From the NCBI RefSeq assembly GCF_007362475.1, contig NZ_CP041687.1:372001-436000 (forward strand): a stretch of DNA of 64,000 bases. The letters run 5' to 3'. A program made the translations under genes and the position numbers. The DNA is from Chryseobacterium sp. SNU WT5. GTDB taxonomy: Bacteria > Bacteroidota > Bacteroidia > Flavobacteriales > Weeksellaceae. Shown piece after piece: positions 26,562 to 34,825 of this stretch (position 1 is its first letter; each line of letters starts with the position of its first letter). The notes under the pieces were generated by a model. That model saw only the letters and a program-made list of their open reading frames with translations, was not told the origin of the DNA and ran no database searches.

Positions 26562-27383
26562 GTGAATTCAATAGAGAATAGCGATGAATATATTGAAACC
26601 CTACTTGCAGATGTGTTGGAAGTTTATGGTTATGATTTTACAGGATATTCTCGTGCTTCCTTAAAGCGCAGGATTTTGAGACTCTATGAATTAGATCATT
26701 TTATTAGTTTTGCAGAATTTAGATATAGAATTAGGAGTGATTCAGGTTATTTTAAACGGTTTTTGGAGCAGATCACCATTAACGTAACTGAAATGTTCAG
26801 AGATCCAGAATTTTATAAAACATTGAGAAGTGAAATTCTCCCACGTCTCGGCACCTATCCCTTCATTCGTATTTGGATTGCAGGATGCAGCACGGGTGAA
26901 GAGGCTTATTCCGTCGCTATTTTTTTAAAAGAACTCAACTTATTACACAAGTCACTGATTTATGCTACCGATATTAACGGTGCTGTACTAGAAAACGCAA
27001 CTCAGGCAATGATTCCGTTGAGTAAATTAAAATCCTATACAGAGAATTATATTTCGGCTGGCGGTAGCGAACAGTTTTCTGATTACTATGCGGCCAATTA
27101 TTCACTTGGGAAACTCAATGATGATTTAAAAAGAAATATTATTTTTTCGACCCACAATCTGGTTTCAGACAATTCTTTTAACGAATTTCAGCTGATTCTC
27201 TGTCGAAACGTCCTTATTTATTTTGACAGGCAACTTCAGACAAAAGTTTTTGAATTATTTGATAACAGTTTGGAAAAATTCGGATATCTAGCCTTAGGAA
27301 CGAAGGAAACTTTGGATTTCTCAACGGTCTCTAAGAATTTCGAAAGACATCCTATGGGTAAAATATGGCGTAAAATTCAATAA
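26562..27383 (+). CDS. CheR-type protein-glutamate methyltransferase
   Basis: This 273-residue SAM-dependent methyltransferase of the CheR family starts with GTG. The N-terminal helical domain has YSRASLKRRILR, and the SAM-binding motif is IWIAGCSTGEEAYSVAI. YATDINGAVLENA and ILCRNVLIYFD complete the family pattern. In chemotaxis CheR methylates receptor glutamates, but no chemoreceptor, CheA or CheW gene is in the window. A target among the neighbouring kinases, such as the CHASE3/HAMP or coiled-coil part, is an inference. It abuts the CheB gene directly. Confidence 0.92.
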   Translation: MNSIENSDEYIETLLADVLEVYGYDFTGYSRASLKRRILRLYELDHFISFAEFRYRIRSDSGYFKRFLEQITINVTEMFRDPEFYKTLRSEILPRLGTYPFIRIWIAGCSTGEEAYSVAIFLKELNLLHKSLIYATDINGAVLENATQAMIPLSKLKSYTENYISAGGSEQFSDYYAANYSLGKLNDDLKRNIIFSTHNLVSDNSFNEFQLILCRNVLIYFDRQLQTKVFELFDNSLEKFGYLALGTKETLDFSTVSKNFERHPMGKIWRKIQ

Positions 27384-27950
27384 ATGACACACTGTGAAGC
27401 ATTAATTATAGGCGGATCTGCTGGTAGTCTGGATGTACTTCTAAAAGTACTGCCAAACCTCAGTGCAAGTATTGCATTTCCTATTGTTATTGTACTTCAC
27501 CGGAAGCCTGGGAAGGAAAATCTTTTAACCTATTTGTTAAGTTCCAAAACCAAGTTGTGTGTAAAAGATATCGAAGAAAAAGAAACGCTGAAGCCTTCTG
27601 TCATCTACATTGCTCCGCCAAATTACCATTTACTCATCGAAAAAGATAAAACGCTTTCGTTTGATTCTTCTGAAAAAGTAAATTTTTCCCGCCCTTCTAT
27701 TGATGTAACTTTCGAGAGTGCTGCAGATGTATATGCAGAAAATCTCGTATGTTTGTTGTTATCTGGAGCTAATAGTGACGGAACGAAAGGATTACAAAAA
27801 GTACATAGAAATGGAGGTACTACAATAATTCAAAATCCAGCCTCTGCAATTGTTGGTTTTATGCCTGAATATGCAATGGAGCATGTAGCAATTGACCTAG
27901 TCTTAGAGCCAGAAAAAATGGCAACTTATATAAATCAATTAGTAAAATGA
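27384..27950 (+). CDS. CheB-type methylesterase domain protein (no receiver domain)
   Basis: This 188-residue protein consists only of the CheB catalytic domain. The Ser-His-Asp triad is visible in GGSAGSLD (Ser), IVLHRKPGKENLL (His) and LLSGANSDGTKGL (Asp). Classical CheB has an N-terminal receiver; here that part is missing, and separate receiver proteins flank it instead. Its ATG follows the cheR stop without a gap and its stop overlaps the next gene by four bases, so these genes are tightly coupled. It probably reverses the methylation made by the CheR-like partner. Confidence 0.92.
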   Translation: MTHCEALIIGGSAGSLDVLLKVLPNLSASIAFPIVIVLHRKPGKENLLTYLLSSKTKLCVKDIEEKETLKPSVIYIAPPNYHLLIEKDKTLSFDSSEKVNFSRPSIDVTFESAADVYAENLVCLLLSGANSDGTKGLQKVHRNGGTTIIQNPASAIVGFMPEYAMEHVAIDLVLEPEKMATYINQLVK

Positions 27951-28330
27951 CAGATAATCCCTCTTTAAAAGGTAACAAAAAAGTGTTTATTTTTGATGAC
28001 AACCTGGATATTCTTGAGTTGTGTACAGAAATCTTAAACGATATTGGATGTGAAGTAAAAACATCCCCCACCACCAATAGCATTGAGCAACAGGTATCTG
28101 AATTTTCACCTGATCTTATCTTGATGGATAATTGGCTACCGGATATGAGTGGAATTGAAGCTACACAACTGATTAAAGCCAATGACACATTAAAGGAAAT
28201 TCCTGTAATATATTTTTCTGCTAACAGCAATATTAGCGAACTGGCGAAGGAGGCACTTGCTGATGATTTTCTTGCTAAACCATTCGATATCGACGAGTTT
28301 GAAGAAATGGTAAAGAAATATATCAGCTGA
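27947..28330 (+). CDS. Single-domain response regulator
   Basis: This is a 127-residue stand-alone receiver. The acidic pocket is FIFDDNLD, the acceptor Asp lies in ILMDNWLPDMSG, and the conserved Ser/Lys pair is in YFSANS and FLAKPFD. It is clearly more diverged from the other receivers of the cluster than the one at 26184. It overlaps the CheB gene by four bases and is the last gene of the cluster. No effector domain is present. Confidence 0.92.
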   Translation: MTDNPSLKGNKKVFIFDDNLDILELCTEILNDIGCEVKTSPTTNSIEQQVSEFSPDLILMDNWLPDMSGIEATQLIKANDTLKEIPVIYFSANSNISELAKEALADDFLAKPFDIDEFEEMVKKYIS

Positions 28331-28461
28331 TTACACATTAGCTGATCTAGAGAAATTTCATTTTAATTACTTTCTGCAACAAATTGCTCGCGCATGATGA
28401 TCCTAATTTTTTTTGTGGCGTTTTTACCTTTCAGCTTTACTCGAAATTTCCTTAAAAATCT

Positions 28462-28469
28462 TAACTTTG
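28462..28469 (+). promoter_or_regulatory. -7 promoter box of the OPRT-OMPDC gene
   Basis: TAACTTTG matches TAnnTTTG exactly and lies 18 bases before the ATG at 28488. No clear -33 element is seen. Confidence 0.55.
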
Positions 28470-28487
28470 TCTTAAAGTAAAAAGTAA

Positions 28488-29846
28488 ATGGAAAGTAAGA
28501 AAGAATTTTTTCTAGAGTGTTACAAACTCGGCATTATCAAATTCGGCCGGTTTACCCTGAAAAGTGGTATTGAAAGCCCATTTTATGTGGATTTAAGACC
28601 ACTTGCGTCTGATCCCAAAATTTTAAAACATCTTGCCAATTATCTATTGGATATGCTTCCACTGGATAATTTTGATTTGATCTGTGGTGTACCTTACGCC
28701 GCACTTCCGATGGCAACTGCAATGTCTTTGGAAAGCTACCTTCCTTTGATCATCAAGAGGAAAGAAGCGAAACAGTACGGAACAAAAAAAATGCTTGAAG
28801 GGATCTTTACAAAAGGGCAAAATTGTCTCTTGGTAGAAGACGTAATTACTTCAGGAACTTCTTTGCTTGAAACGATTCCAGAAATTGAGAATGAAGGAAT
28901 ATCCGTTTCCGATATCGTGGTTGTTCTGGACCGGCAACAAGGTGGAAAACAACTGTTGGAGAACAAAGGTTATCGAGTTCATACGCTTTTTACAATTTCA
29001 GAAGTATGTAAGATATTGCAAGATGAAGGTCATTTAATTGATGAAGAAGTAACTAGAATTAACGATTTCCTTGCTGGCAATGTTGTTAAATTTGAAGAAG
29101 AAAAAAGACTTTCTTACGAACAGAAATTAGAAGTTTGTGAACATTCTGTAGCGCAAAAATTATTGGACATCGCCATCGAGAAAAAATCAAATCTAATTGT
29201 TTCCGCAGACGTTACTTCTACTCAAGAATTATTGGCTCTTGCAGAAAAAGTGGGACCTCACATTGTAGCGCTAAAAACCCATATTGATATTTTACTTGAT
29301 TTTGATGCAGACGAAACAATTTTACCATTAAAAGAATTAGCAACTAAATATAATTTCCTGCTAATGGAAGATCGAAAGTTTGCTGATATTGGAAATACTC
29401 AAGAATTACAGTTTTCTTACGGAACTTATAAAATCTCACAATGGGCAGATTTAGTGACTGCTCAAGTGATCGCAGGTTATGAATCCCTTGACTGTTTTAG
29501 AAATGTAGGAGTTGTTGCTATCTTGGGAATGTCATCAAAAGGTACATTAACCGACTCTAACTATCGGGAAGAAGCTACAAAAATAGCCCAAGCGCACCCG
29601 AATGTTTTTGGAGGAGTAGCGCAAAATAAAATCCCAAATGAACTGCTGTTATTTACGCCTGGCATCAATTTAGCCGATTCTGGTGACGGAAAAGGTCAGC
29701 AATACAATACTCCGGATCACGCATTTAAACAATTGGAAACAGATTTTATAATTGTAGGAAGAGGAGTTTACAAATCTGACGATGCCGAAAAATCTGCTTT
29801 AAGTTATAAAATTGCAGGCTGGAATGCTTACGAAGCAAGTTTGTAA
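28488..29846 (+). CDS. Bifunctional orotate phosphoribosyltransferase / OMP decarboxylase (UMP synthase)
   Basis: This 452-residue fusion carries out the last two steps of pyrimidine synthesis, orotate to OMP to UMP. The N-terminal OPRT part (about residues 1-205) has FTLKSGIESPFYVDLR and the PRPP-binding CLLVEDVITSGTSLLE. The C-terminal OMP decarboxylase part (about 215-450) has ALKTHIDIL, the catalytic MEDRKFADIGNT, and GRGVYKSDD for phosphate binding. The order OPRT-OMPDC and the eukaryote-type catalytic segment resemble animal and plant UMP synthase rather than the usual separate bacterial PyrE and PyrF. Confidence 0.93.
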   Translation: MESKKEFFLECYKLGIIKFGRFTLKSGIESPFYVDLRPLASDPKILKHLANYLLDMLPLDNFDLICGVPYAALPMATAMSLESYLPLIIKRKEAKQYGTKKMLEGIFTKGQNCLLVEDVITSGTSLLETIPEIENEGISVSDIVVVLDRQQGGKQLLENKGYRVHTLFTISEVCKILQDEGHLIDEEVTRINDFLAGNVVKFEEEKRLSYEQKLEVCEHSVAQKLLDIAIEKKSNLIVSADVTSTQELLALAEKVGPHIVALKTHIDILLDFDADETILPLKELATKYNFLLMEDRKFADIGNTQELQFSYGTYKISQWADLVTAQVIAGYESLDCFRNVGVVAILGMSSKGTLTDSNYREEATKIAQAHPNVFGGVAQNKIPNELLLFTPGINLADSGDGKGQQYNTPDHAFKQLETDFIIVGRGVYKSDDAEKSALSYKIAGWNAYEASL

Positions 29847-29870
29847 AAGAAATCCAAATCATAAAAAAAT

Positions 29871-29952
29871 GAACTCTCGCCATTAAGCAGATTTTGCAGA
29901 TATATAGTTTTTATATACTGTAATGTCTGCTTAATCTGCGGGAGTTTTTAAA
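29871..29952. repeat. REP-like inverted repeat
   Basis: Imperfect long arms contain ATTAAGCAGA (29882-29891) and TCTGCTTAAT (29926-29935), with outer parts AACTC and GAGTT and an AT-rich loop. It follows the UMP synthase gene and could also act as its terminator, as GGGAGTTTTT ends the right arm. From memory, similar TTAATCTGCGGGA sequences are common in related genomes. Confidence 0.6.
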
Positions 29953-30012
29953 ATTATTCCATTATTATTCTGTCTATTCAAAGTCAAAGAAATTATTCAA
30001 TAAAATTAAAAT

Positions 30013-30939
30013 TTGTCCAATATAATTTTACTTTTTCTCTGCCTATTTCTGGGGTTTCTCCTCAAGAAAACTAAACTGTTCCCAGAAAATGGACATGTCG
30101 CGCTGAATTCTTTCGTGATTAACATTTCACTTTCGGCCTTATCGCTGTATTACATTCCAAAAATCAATTTAAATTTCCAGGTGATATTTCCGGTTATGGT
30201 TCCGTGGTTGAATATTATTTTAGCCGTTCTTTTTTTTAGCTTTCTAGGCAAGAAATTGAATTGGTCAAAAACGCTTATTGGAGCTTTAATTATGGGTGCC
30301 GGTTTCGGTAACACTTCTTTTGTAGGGATCCCGGTCATTCAATCTTTATATGGTGAAAGTGGCTTGAAAACAGTGATGCTAGTGGATCAACCAGGTTCTT
30401 TTGTAGCACTTTCTACTTTGGGAATTACTATTGCCAGCTTTTATTCAGGCGAGAAAACAGGTGTCGCTCAAATCATCAGGAAAATCATAAAATTCCCACC
30501 CTTTATTGCATTTGCTATTGCCGTCATTTTAAATATTATTAATATAACGATTCCAGTCCAGATTGATGAAGTTTTTGCAAAATTAGGAGCCACTACTGTT
30601 CCACTGGCATTGGTTTCTGTAGGAAGTCAACTCAAATGGCATAAATTAGATCACGATGCAAAACCTCTGTTATACGGTCTTTTGTTTAAACTGATTTTAT
30701 TTCCAGCAATTATTTTTATCTTGTATTTTATGCTTTTAAACCAACGCGGAGAAATGATTGAAATAGCTTTTTTTGAATCTGCAATGGGACCAATGGTCAC
30801 GGCTACGATTATCGCTGCGGCACATCGCCTGGAACCCAAACTTTGTAATTTAATGATTGGTGTTGGAATTCCATTATCGTTCATCACTTTAACATTTTGG
30901 TATTTGCTACTGAAATACTCTGGATTATTAGTAATGTAA
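30013..30939 (+). CDS. AEC-family transporter
   Basis: This 308-residue inner-membrane protein has about ten hydrophobic helices and resembles the auxin efflux carrier family, whose bacterial members move organic acids or amino acids. The family pattern of a Gly- and Pro-containing central helix is visible in GFGNTSFVGIPVIQSLYG. An upstream in-frame stop at 30007 leaves only a TTG at 30013 as the start, and this TTG is part of a TTTG sequence. The gene stands alone between the REP-like repeat and the DsbA-like gene. Confidence 0.88.
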   Translation: MSNIILLFLCLFLGFLLKKTKLFPENGHVALNSFVINISLSALSLYYIPKINLNFQVIFPVMVPWLNIILAVLFFSFLGKKLNWSKTLIGALIMGAGFGNTSFVGIPVIQSLYGESGLKTVMLVDQPGSFVALSTLGITIASFYSGEKTGVAQIIRKIIKFPPFIAFAIAVILNIINITIPVQIDEVFAKLGATTVPLALVSVGSQLKWHKLDHDAKPLLYGLLFKLILFPAIIFILYFMLLNQRGEMIEIAFFESAMGPMVTATIIAAAHRLEPKLCNLMIGVGIPLSFITLTFWYLLLKYSGLLVM

Positions 30940-31088
30940 TAAATTTTCTTTTAACATTTCACCCTACTCTTTTATCAGCTATCTATTTTCAGCTTTAAAG
31001 TTTTCTGATAACTTTTTTACCGGATTTTACAGCTTATTCATTGTATCTCTTCTTATCATATATCGTGAGTAATGGATTTTAAGATTTG

Positions 31089-31096
31089 TATCTTTG
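31089..31096 (+). promoter_or_regulatory. -7 promoter box of the DsbA/FrnE-like gene
   Basis: TATCTTTG matches TAnnTTTG exactly, 22 bases before the ATG at 31119. It overlaps the upstream extension of the frame and so argues for the later start. Confidence 0.6.
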
Positions 31097-31118
31097 TTAT
31101 TATCAAAAAGAAAAATTT

Positions 31119-31823
31119 ATGAAAGTAGATATTTGGAGTGACATTCGTTGTCCGTTCTGTTACGTTGGAAAAAAGAATTTTGAAAAAGCATTGGACCAGT
31201 TTCCGGATAAAGATAAAATTGAAGTAACATGGCATAGTTTTCAACTCGAACCAGAATTGAAAACGCAACCTGAGAAAGACCCGCTAGAACACTTTTCAGA
31301 GAAAAAGGGAATCCCCATTTCTCAGGCCAAAGAAATGTATGAACATGTTTATAAAGCTGGTAAAGAGGCAGGGATTGCGTTTAATTTTGAGCATCAGAAA
31401 GTCGCCAATTCCTACAGAGCACATCTTTTATTACAATTGGCTGCGACGAAAAACGTAGCAAATGAAACAGAAGAAGCGCTATTTATAGCTCAACTTATTG
31501 ACGGTAAAAATATTGACGACGAAGCAACTTTAATTGAAATTGGCAAATCAGTTTCATTAGACGAGGACGAAATTAAAGACGCTTTAAAATCAGATGACTT
31601 CGGAATGGACGTAACCCGTGATATGATGATGGCTAATCAAATGGGAGTAAGTGGTGTTCCGTTTTTTGTAATTAATGATAAATATGGAGTTTCTGGTGCA
31701 CAACCTCCAGCAGCATTTACAGATGTTCTGGAAAGTTCCTGGAAAGAATTTTCTGCGGGTGATAAAGGGTTACAGATTATCTATGGCGGCGAAAGTTGCG
31801 ATCTGGATGGTAACTGTGATTAA
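31119..31823 (+). CDS. DsbA-family thiol oxidoreductase (FrnE-like)
   Basis: This 234-residue protein has a thioredoxin fold with a helical insertion. The active-site motif CPFC lies at residues 12-15 (DIRCPFCYVGKKNF), and the cis-Pro region is GVSGVPFFVIND. No signal peptide is seen, so it is expected in the cytoplasm, as for FrnE-type proteins. The ATG at 31119 is chosen over a TTG at 31086 because the latter precedes a promoter box and adds a non-conserved stretch. The C-terminus has two more Cys in ESCDLDGNC. Confidence 0.9.
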   Translation: MKVDIWSDIRCPFCYVGKKNFEKALDQFPDKDKIEVTWHSFQLEPELKTQPEKDPLEHFSEKKGIPISQAKEMYEHVYKAGKEAGIAFNFEHQKVANSYRAHLLLQLAATKNVANETEEALFIAQLIDGKNIDDEATLIEIGKSVSLDEDEIKDALKSDDFGMDVTRDMMMANQMGVSGVPFFVINDKYGVSGAQPPAAFTDVLESSWKEFSAGDKGLQIIYGGESCDLDGNCD

Positions 31824-31845
31824 GAATTTACACTATAATGATACC

Positions 31846-31880
31846 AACTTCCGAAGTCTCTGATTCCGGAAGTTTTTTTT
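31846..31880 (+). terminator. Intrinsic terminator
   Basis: The perfect 8-bp stem AACTTCCG / CGGAAGTT is followed by a run of eight T, right after the DsbA-like gene. Confidence 0.85.
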
Positions 31881-31942
31881 CATAATCACTAAAATTAATC
31901 AAGGTCTGAAAATTGTATTAAATCCTGTTTAAAATTTAAATC

Positions 31943-32443
31943 ATGAGCAGAGGTTTTGTAAAAGAAGATGATCAGGAAGAAATCCCTTTACTTCCACCGA
32001 GAGCAGATCTACCCGTTGGAAAAGAAAATTTCGTAACTGAAAATGGGTTCAATTATTTATTGGAAGAAAGAGATAGTCTTTTGCAAAAGCAGGAAACATT
32101 GGATTCTTCGCAAGAGAAGGAATACCGAATCTCATTTAATCATATTAACGCGAAAGTTCGATTATTAAATGAAAGAATCGCTACTGCGAAAATTGTAGAT
32201 TCTAAAAAATTACCTCAACAGGAAATTCATTTCGGAGCAAAAGTTACCTTTAAAAATGTAGAAAATAATTCAGAACAGACTTTTCAATTGGTTGGCGTCG
32301 ATGAGGCGAATATATCCGAAGGTAAAATTTCATTTATAACTCCACTGGCTAAAGCATTAATGAATAAAAAGGTTGGTGAGCAAGCGGTTCTCAATCTGGG
32401 TGAGAAGAAAAATGTTTTTGAGATTTTAAAAATTGAATATTAA
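31943..32443 (+). CDS. GreA/GreB-family transcription elongation factor-like protein
   Basis: This 166-residue protein resembles the Gre factors, which rescue stalled RNA polymerase by stimulating transcript cleavage. After an unusual proline-rich N-terminus (LLPPRADLP) there is a helical hairpin region (about residues 38-85, EERDSLLQKQE to LNERIATAKIVD). The C-terminal FKBP-like domain has HFGAKVTFKN and ends in KISFITPLAKALMNKKVGEQ, the conserved Gre signature. The coiled coil is shorter than in GreA. Gre-like activity is therefore plausible but unproven. Confidence 0.85.
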   Translation: MSRGFVKEDDQEEIPLLPPRADLPVGKENFVTENGFNYLLEERDSLLQKQETLDSSQEKEYRISFNHINAKVRLLNERIATAKIVDSKKLPQQEIHFGAKVTFKNVENNSEQTFQLVGVDEANISEGKISFITPLAKALMNKKVGEQAVLNLGEKKNVFEILKIEY

Positions 32444-32576
32444 TTTTAATAATCTGGAAGATAGCGGAGATTAAATAAAGTAGTATTCTTTGAAAAGAGT
32501 CTGAAACTAAAAGAAAAATTAGTAATTGGTCAAATATTCTTTGGGATATTTAGGATAAGATGAGCTAAATTACTAA

Positions 32577-33740
32577 TCAAATTGTTCTTTTATTCGTCAC
32601 TAATTGAAGGATTAAAATAATCCCAGAAAAAATCAATCCAACAATCGAAACACCTGTCCATCCGAAATAATTCCAAGCAAGCGAACCGAAACTTGTTCCT
32701 GCTGCTCCTCCGATGAAAAATCCAACCATATAAATCGTATTTACTCTATTTCTAGCTTCTGTGTTTTTAGAAAAGACGATGTTTTGATTGGTAATATGCA
32801 CCCCTTGAACGCCGAGATCGATTAATATAACACCTATAATTAAACCGATTATAGAATGAGGAGAAACCAGAAACATCAACCATGAAACGATTATTAAGAT
32901 CGCTCCAAAAATAATTAATTTACTTTTTTTAACGCGATTATTTAATTTTCCAACTACCGTTGCACCGAGTGCTCCAGCGATCCCAAATAATCCAAATCCA
33001 CCCGCAATGGCACTTCCGTAACCAAAAGAATCTTCCATTAAAAAAACAAAAGTCGTCCAAAAAGCACTTAAACTGCCAAAAGCTAACGCACCACGCAAAG
33101 TTGCTAATCTCAATGTTGGTTCTGTCTTTAAATAAAACCAGAGAGATTTCATCAATTTCACATAACTTTCTCCAAACTTTGGTTGAATGACGGGCAGTTT
33201 TACATTTAACAAAAAGAAAAGTAGCGTCATTAATCCAGCAGCGCCATAAAAAACAGTTCGCCAGCCGAAATATTCACCGACCAAACCACTTAAGACCCGA
33301 CTTCCCAAAATACCAATCAACAGCCCACTCATCACAATTCCGATAGATCTGCCACGAGTATCATCACTGCTTAAATGCGCTACCATTGGAACAAATAACT
33401 GGGGAAGAGTCGAGGTAAAGCCAATAAAAAAACTGGAGATGATTAACAATATCAAAGACTTGGAAAGTGCTGCACCCAATAGTGCCAGAACCAAAATTAG
33501 AAAATCAACCCTTATGATTTTCATATTGCTGATCTTATCGCCTAAAGGAATAATAAACAACAGCCCGAGCGCATAACCAATTTGCGTAGAAAGAGCTACA
33601 TTACTCACCTCAGAATCACTTGCATTAAGACTCAATGCAATATCATGAAGCAGTGGTTGGTTATAATACAAATTCGCAACAACCAAACCTGCAGAAACAC
33701 TCAGCAGGTAAAGTAAGGAATTTGATAAATTATTTTTCAT
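32577..33740 (-). CDS. Major facilitator superfamily transporter
   Basis: This 387-residue inner-membrane protein has twelve predicted helices. The MFS loop motif appears as GDKISNMKIIR between helices 2 and 3, and the second half begins after a central loop near residue 195. The N-terminal segment ANLYYNQPLLHDIA is typical of a group of uncharacterised drug- or sugar-efflux-like exporters. The substrate cannot be predicted. It is monocistronic and convergent with the Gre-like gene. Confidence 0.9.
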   Translation of the reverse strand: MKNNLSNSLLYLLSVSAGLVVANLYYNQPLLHDIALSLNASDSEVSNVALSTQIGYALGLLFIIPLGDKISNMKIIRVDFLILVLALLGAALSKSLILLIISSFFIGFTSTLPQLFVPMVAHLSSDDTRGRSIGIVMSGLLIGILGSRVLSGLVGEYFGWRTVFYGAAGLMTLLFFLLNVKLPVIQPKFGESYVKLMKSLWFYLKTEPTLRLATLRGALAFGSLSAFWTTFVFLMEDSFGYGSAIAGGFGLFGIAGALGATVVGKLNNRVKKSKLIIFGAILIIVSWLMFLVSPHSIIGLIIGVILIDLGVQGVHITNQNIVFSKNTEARNRVNTIYMVGFFIGGAAGTSFGSLAWNYFGWTGVSIVGLIFSGIILILQLVTNKRTI

Positions 33741-33874
33741 TTAATTTATTAAGCCGTTGCAAAACTAAACCTTCTAACCAAATAACCATTCAAGGTCTTT
33801 ATCGTATTGATAAATGAAGAAATATGAGTAAGTCTATTAAGGAAAAATTACAACTACTAAAAACAAAACATAAT

Positions 33875-34729
33875 TTATCTTAATGCGTGAAATCTTTTTA
33901 TTGAGGTTGGTTTGAATATATATTTCGCTGTCACTGTCTGCGGAGAATTGACATCTAACTGATACCAAGGTGAAATCGCAGGATTTTTATGATTGACCAA
34001 AATATGAATGTCTTGGGCTGGCATAAAACTTTCCGCCAATAAATACACTTTATTACCGGCAGAATCCTTTGCAACTCCTACAATAATAACGGTATGACCT
34101 GGACTGCCAGGCTTAATAATTAAATCTCCCGCTCTGATGATTTCGTTGTCACTAATAGGTAAGGATTCCCGATCCAGAGAAATAGTCCCTGCGTACGTAA
34201 ATATCACATTTAAATATTTACGGAAATTTTTATAAGAACCGTCGACTTTTCCTGTGCTTATAAAATTAACCCGTTCTTCAGCTTCCTGTGTTCTAAGTCC
34301 ATTTTTAAAATCAATCCAGGAAAACATTTGACCACTCGTCAGTTCAAATTTAATCTCATCAAATCTTTTATTTTTCCATAAATACTCGGCGTATAATCTC
34401 ATCCAAGCATCCGCGCATTGCTGCAAATCAAGATTTCCGACATCGATCCGCAAGACTGAGATATGATGATTTTGCTTCTCGATGGGTACTGCATTGTAAT
34501 ATCTCACCGGGAAATCAGGTGGATGAAGAGGGAATTTAGTTAAATATTCACTGAAACTTCCTGGCTCTCCTTTCACCCAAGCGAAACCACTGGGCGGTAT
34601 AAATCTTGTTAAAATTTGAGATTTTGATCGGTCATAATTCAAAAATTTGGTCGTTTCGATAACTTGATTGAAATATTTTTGCGAAAAAAAGAATAAAAAA
34701 ATACATAAAAGGTGTTTTAACGGTCTCAT
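33875..34729 (-). CDS. DUF4846 family exported protein
   Basis: This 284-residue protein begins with a hydrophobic signal (MRPLKHLLCIFLFFF). The body matches DUF4846 as far as can be recognised: FIPPSGFAWVKGEPGSFSEY near the N-terminus, ADAWMRLYAEYLW in the middle, and GDLIIKPGSPGHTVIIVGVA near the C-terminus. The latter resembles a cysteine-peptidase-like core with His but without a convincing Cys. The ATG at 34729 is preferred; a TTG at 34747 lies on a perfect -7 box. Function unknown. Confidence 0.85.
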   Translation of the reverse strand: MRPLKHLLCIFLFFFSQKYFNQVIETTKFLNYDRSKSQILTRFIPPSGFAWVKGEPGSFSEYLTKFPLHPPDFPVRYYNAVPIEKQNHHISVLRIDVGNLDLQQCADAWMRLYAEYLWKNKRFDEIKFELTSGQMFSWIDFKNGLRTQEAEERVNFISTGKVDGSYKNFRKYLNVIFTYAGTISLDRESLPISDNEIIRAGDLIIKPGSPGHTVIIVGVAKDSAGNKVYLLAESFMPAQDIHILVNHKNPAISPWYQLDVNSPQTVTAKYIFKPTSIKRFHALR

Positions 34730-34744
34730 AATTAATAGTTTAGC

Positions 34745-34752
34745 CAAAATTA
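34745..34752 (-). promoter_or_regulatory. -7 promoter box of the DUF4846 gene
   Basis: TAATTTTG on the minus strand matches TAnnTTTG and lies 15 bases before the chosen ATG. Confidence 0.55.
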
Positions 34753-34803
34753 GACAATATTTTCAAATAAAGAAAAATAACTTTTCCTTTTAAAAAACAT
34801 CAT

Positions 34804-34811
34804 TATATTTG
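34804..34811 (+). promoter_or_regulatory. -7 promoter box of the M1-like/barrel gene
   Basis: TATATTTG matches TAnnTTTG and lies 14 bases before the ATG at 34826. A T-rich stretch is found near the -33 position. Confidence 0.6.
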
Positions 34812-34825
34812 AGCAACACTTGAAA

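Noticed and set aside
26562..27950. Part of a chemotaxis operon
   Set aside because: CheR and CheB are present, but no CheA, CheW, CheY of chemotaxis type or receptor gene is in the window, and the neighbours are hybrid kinases.
27859..28338. 159-codon minus-strand frame over the last response regulator
   Set aside because: It is a shadow of the conserved receiver gene on the other strand.
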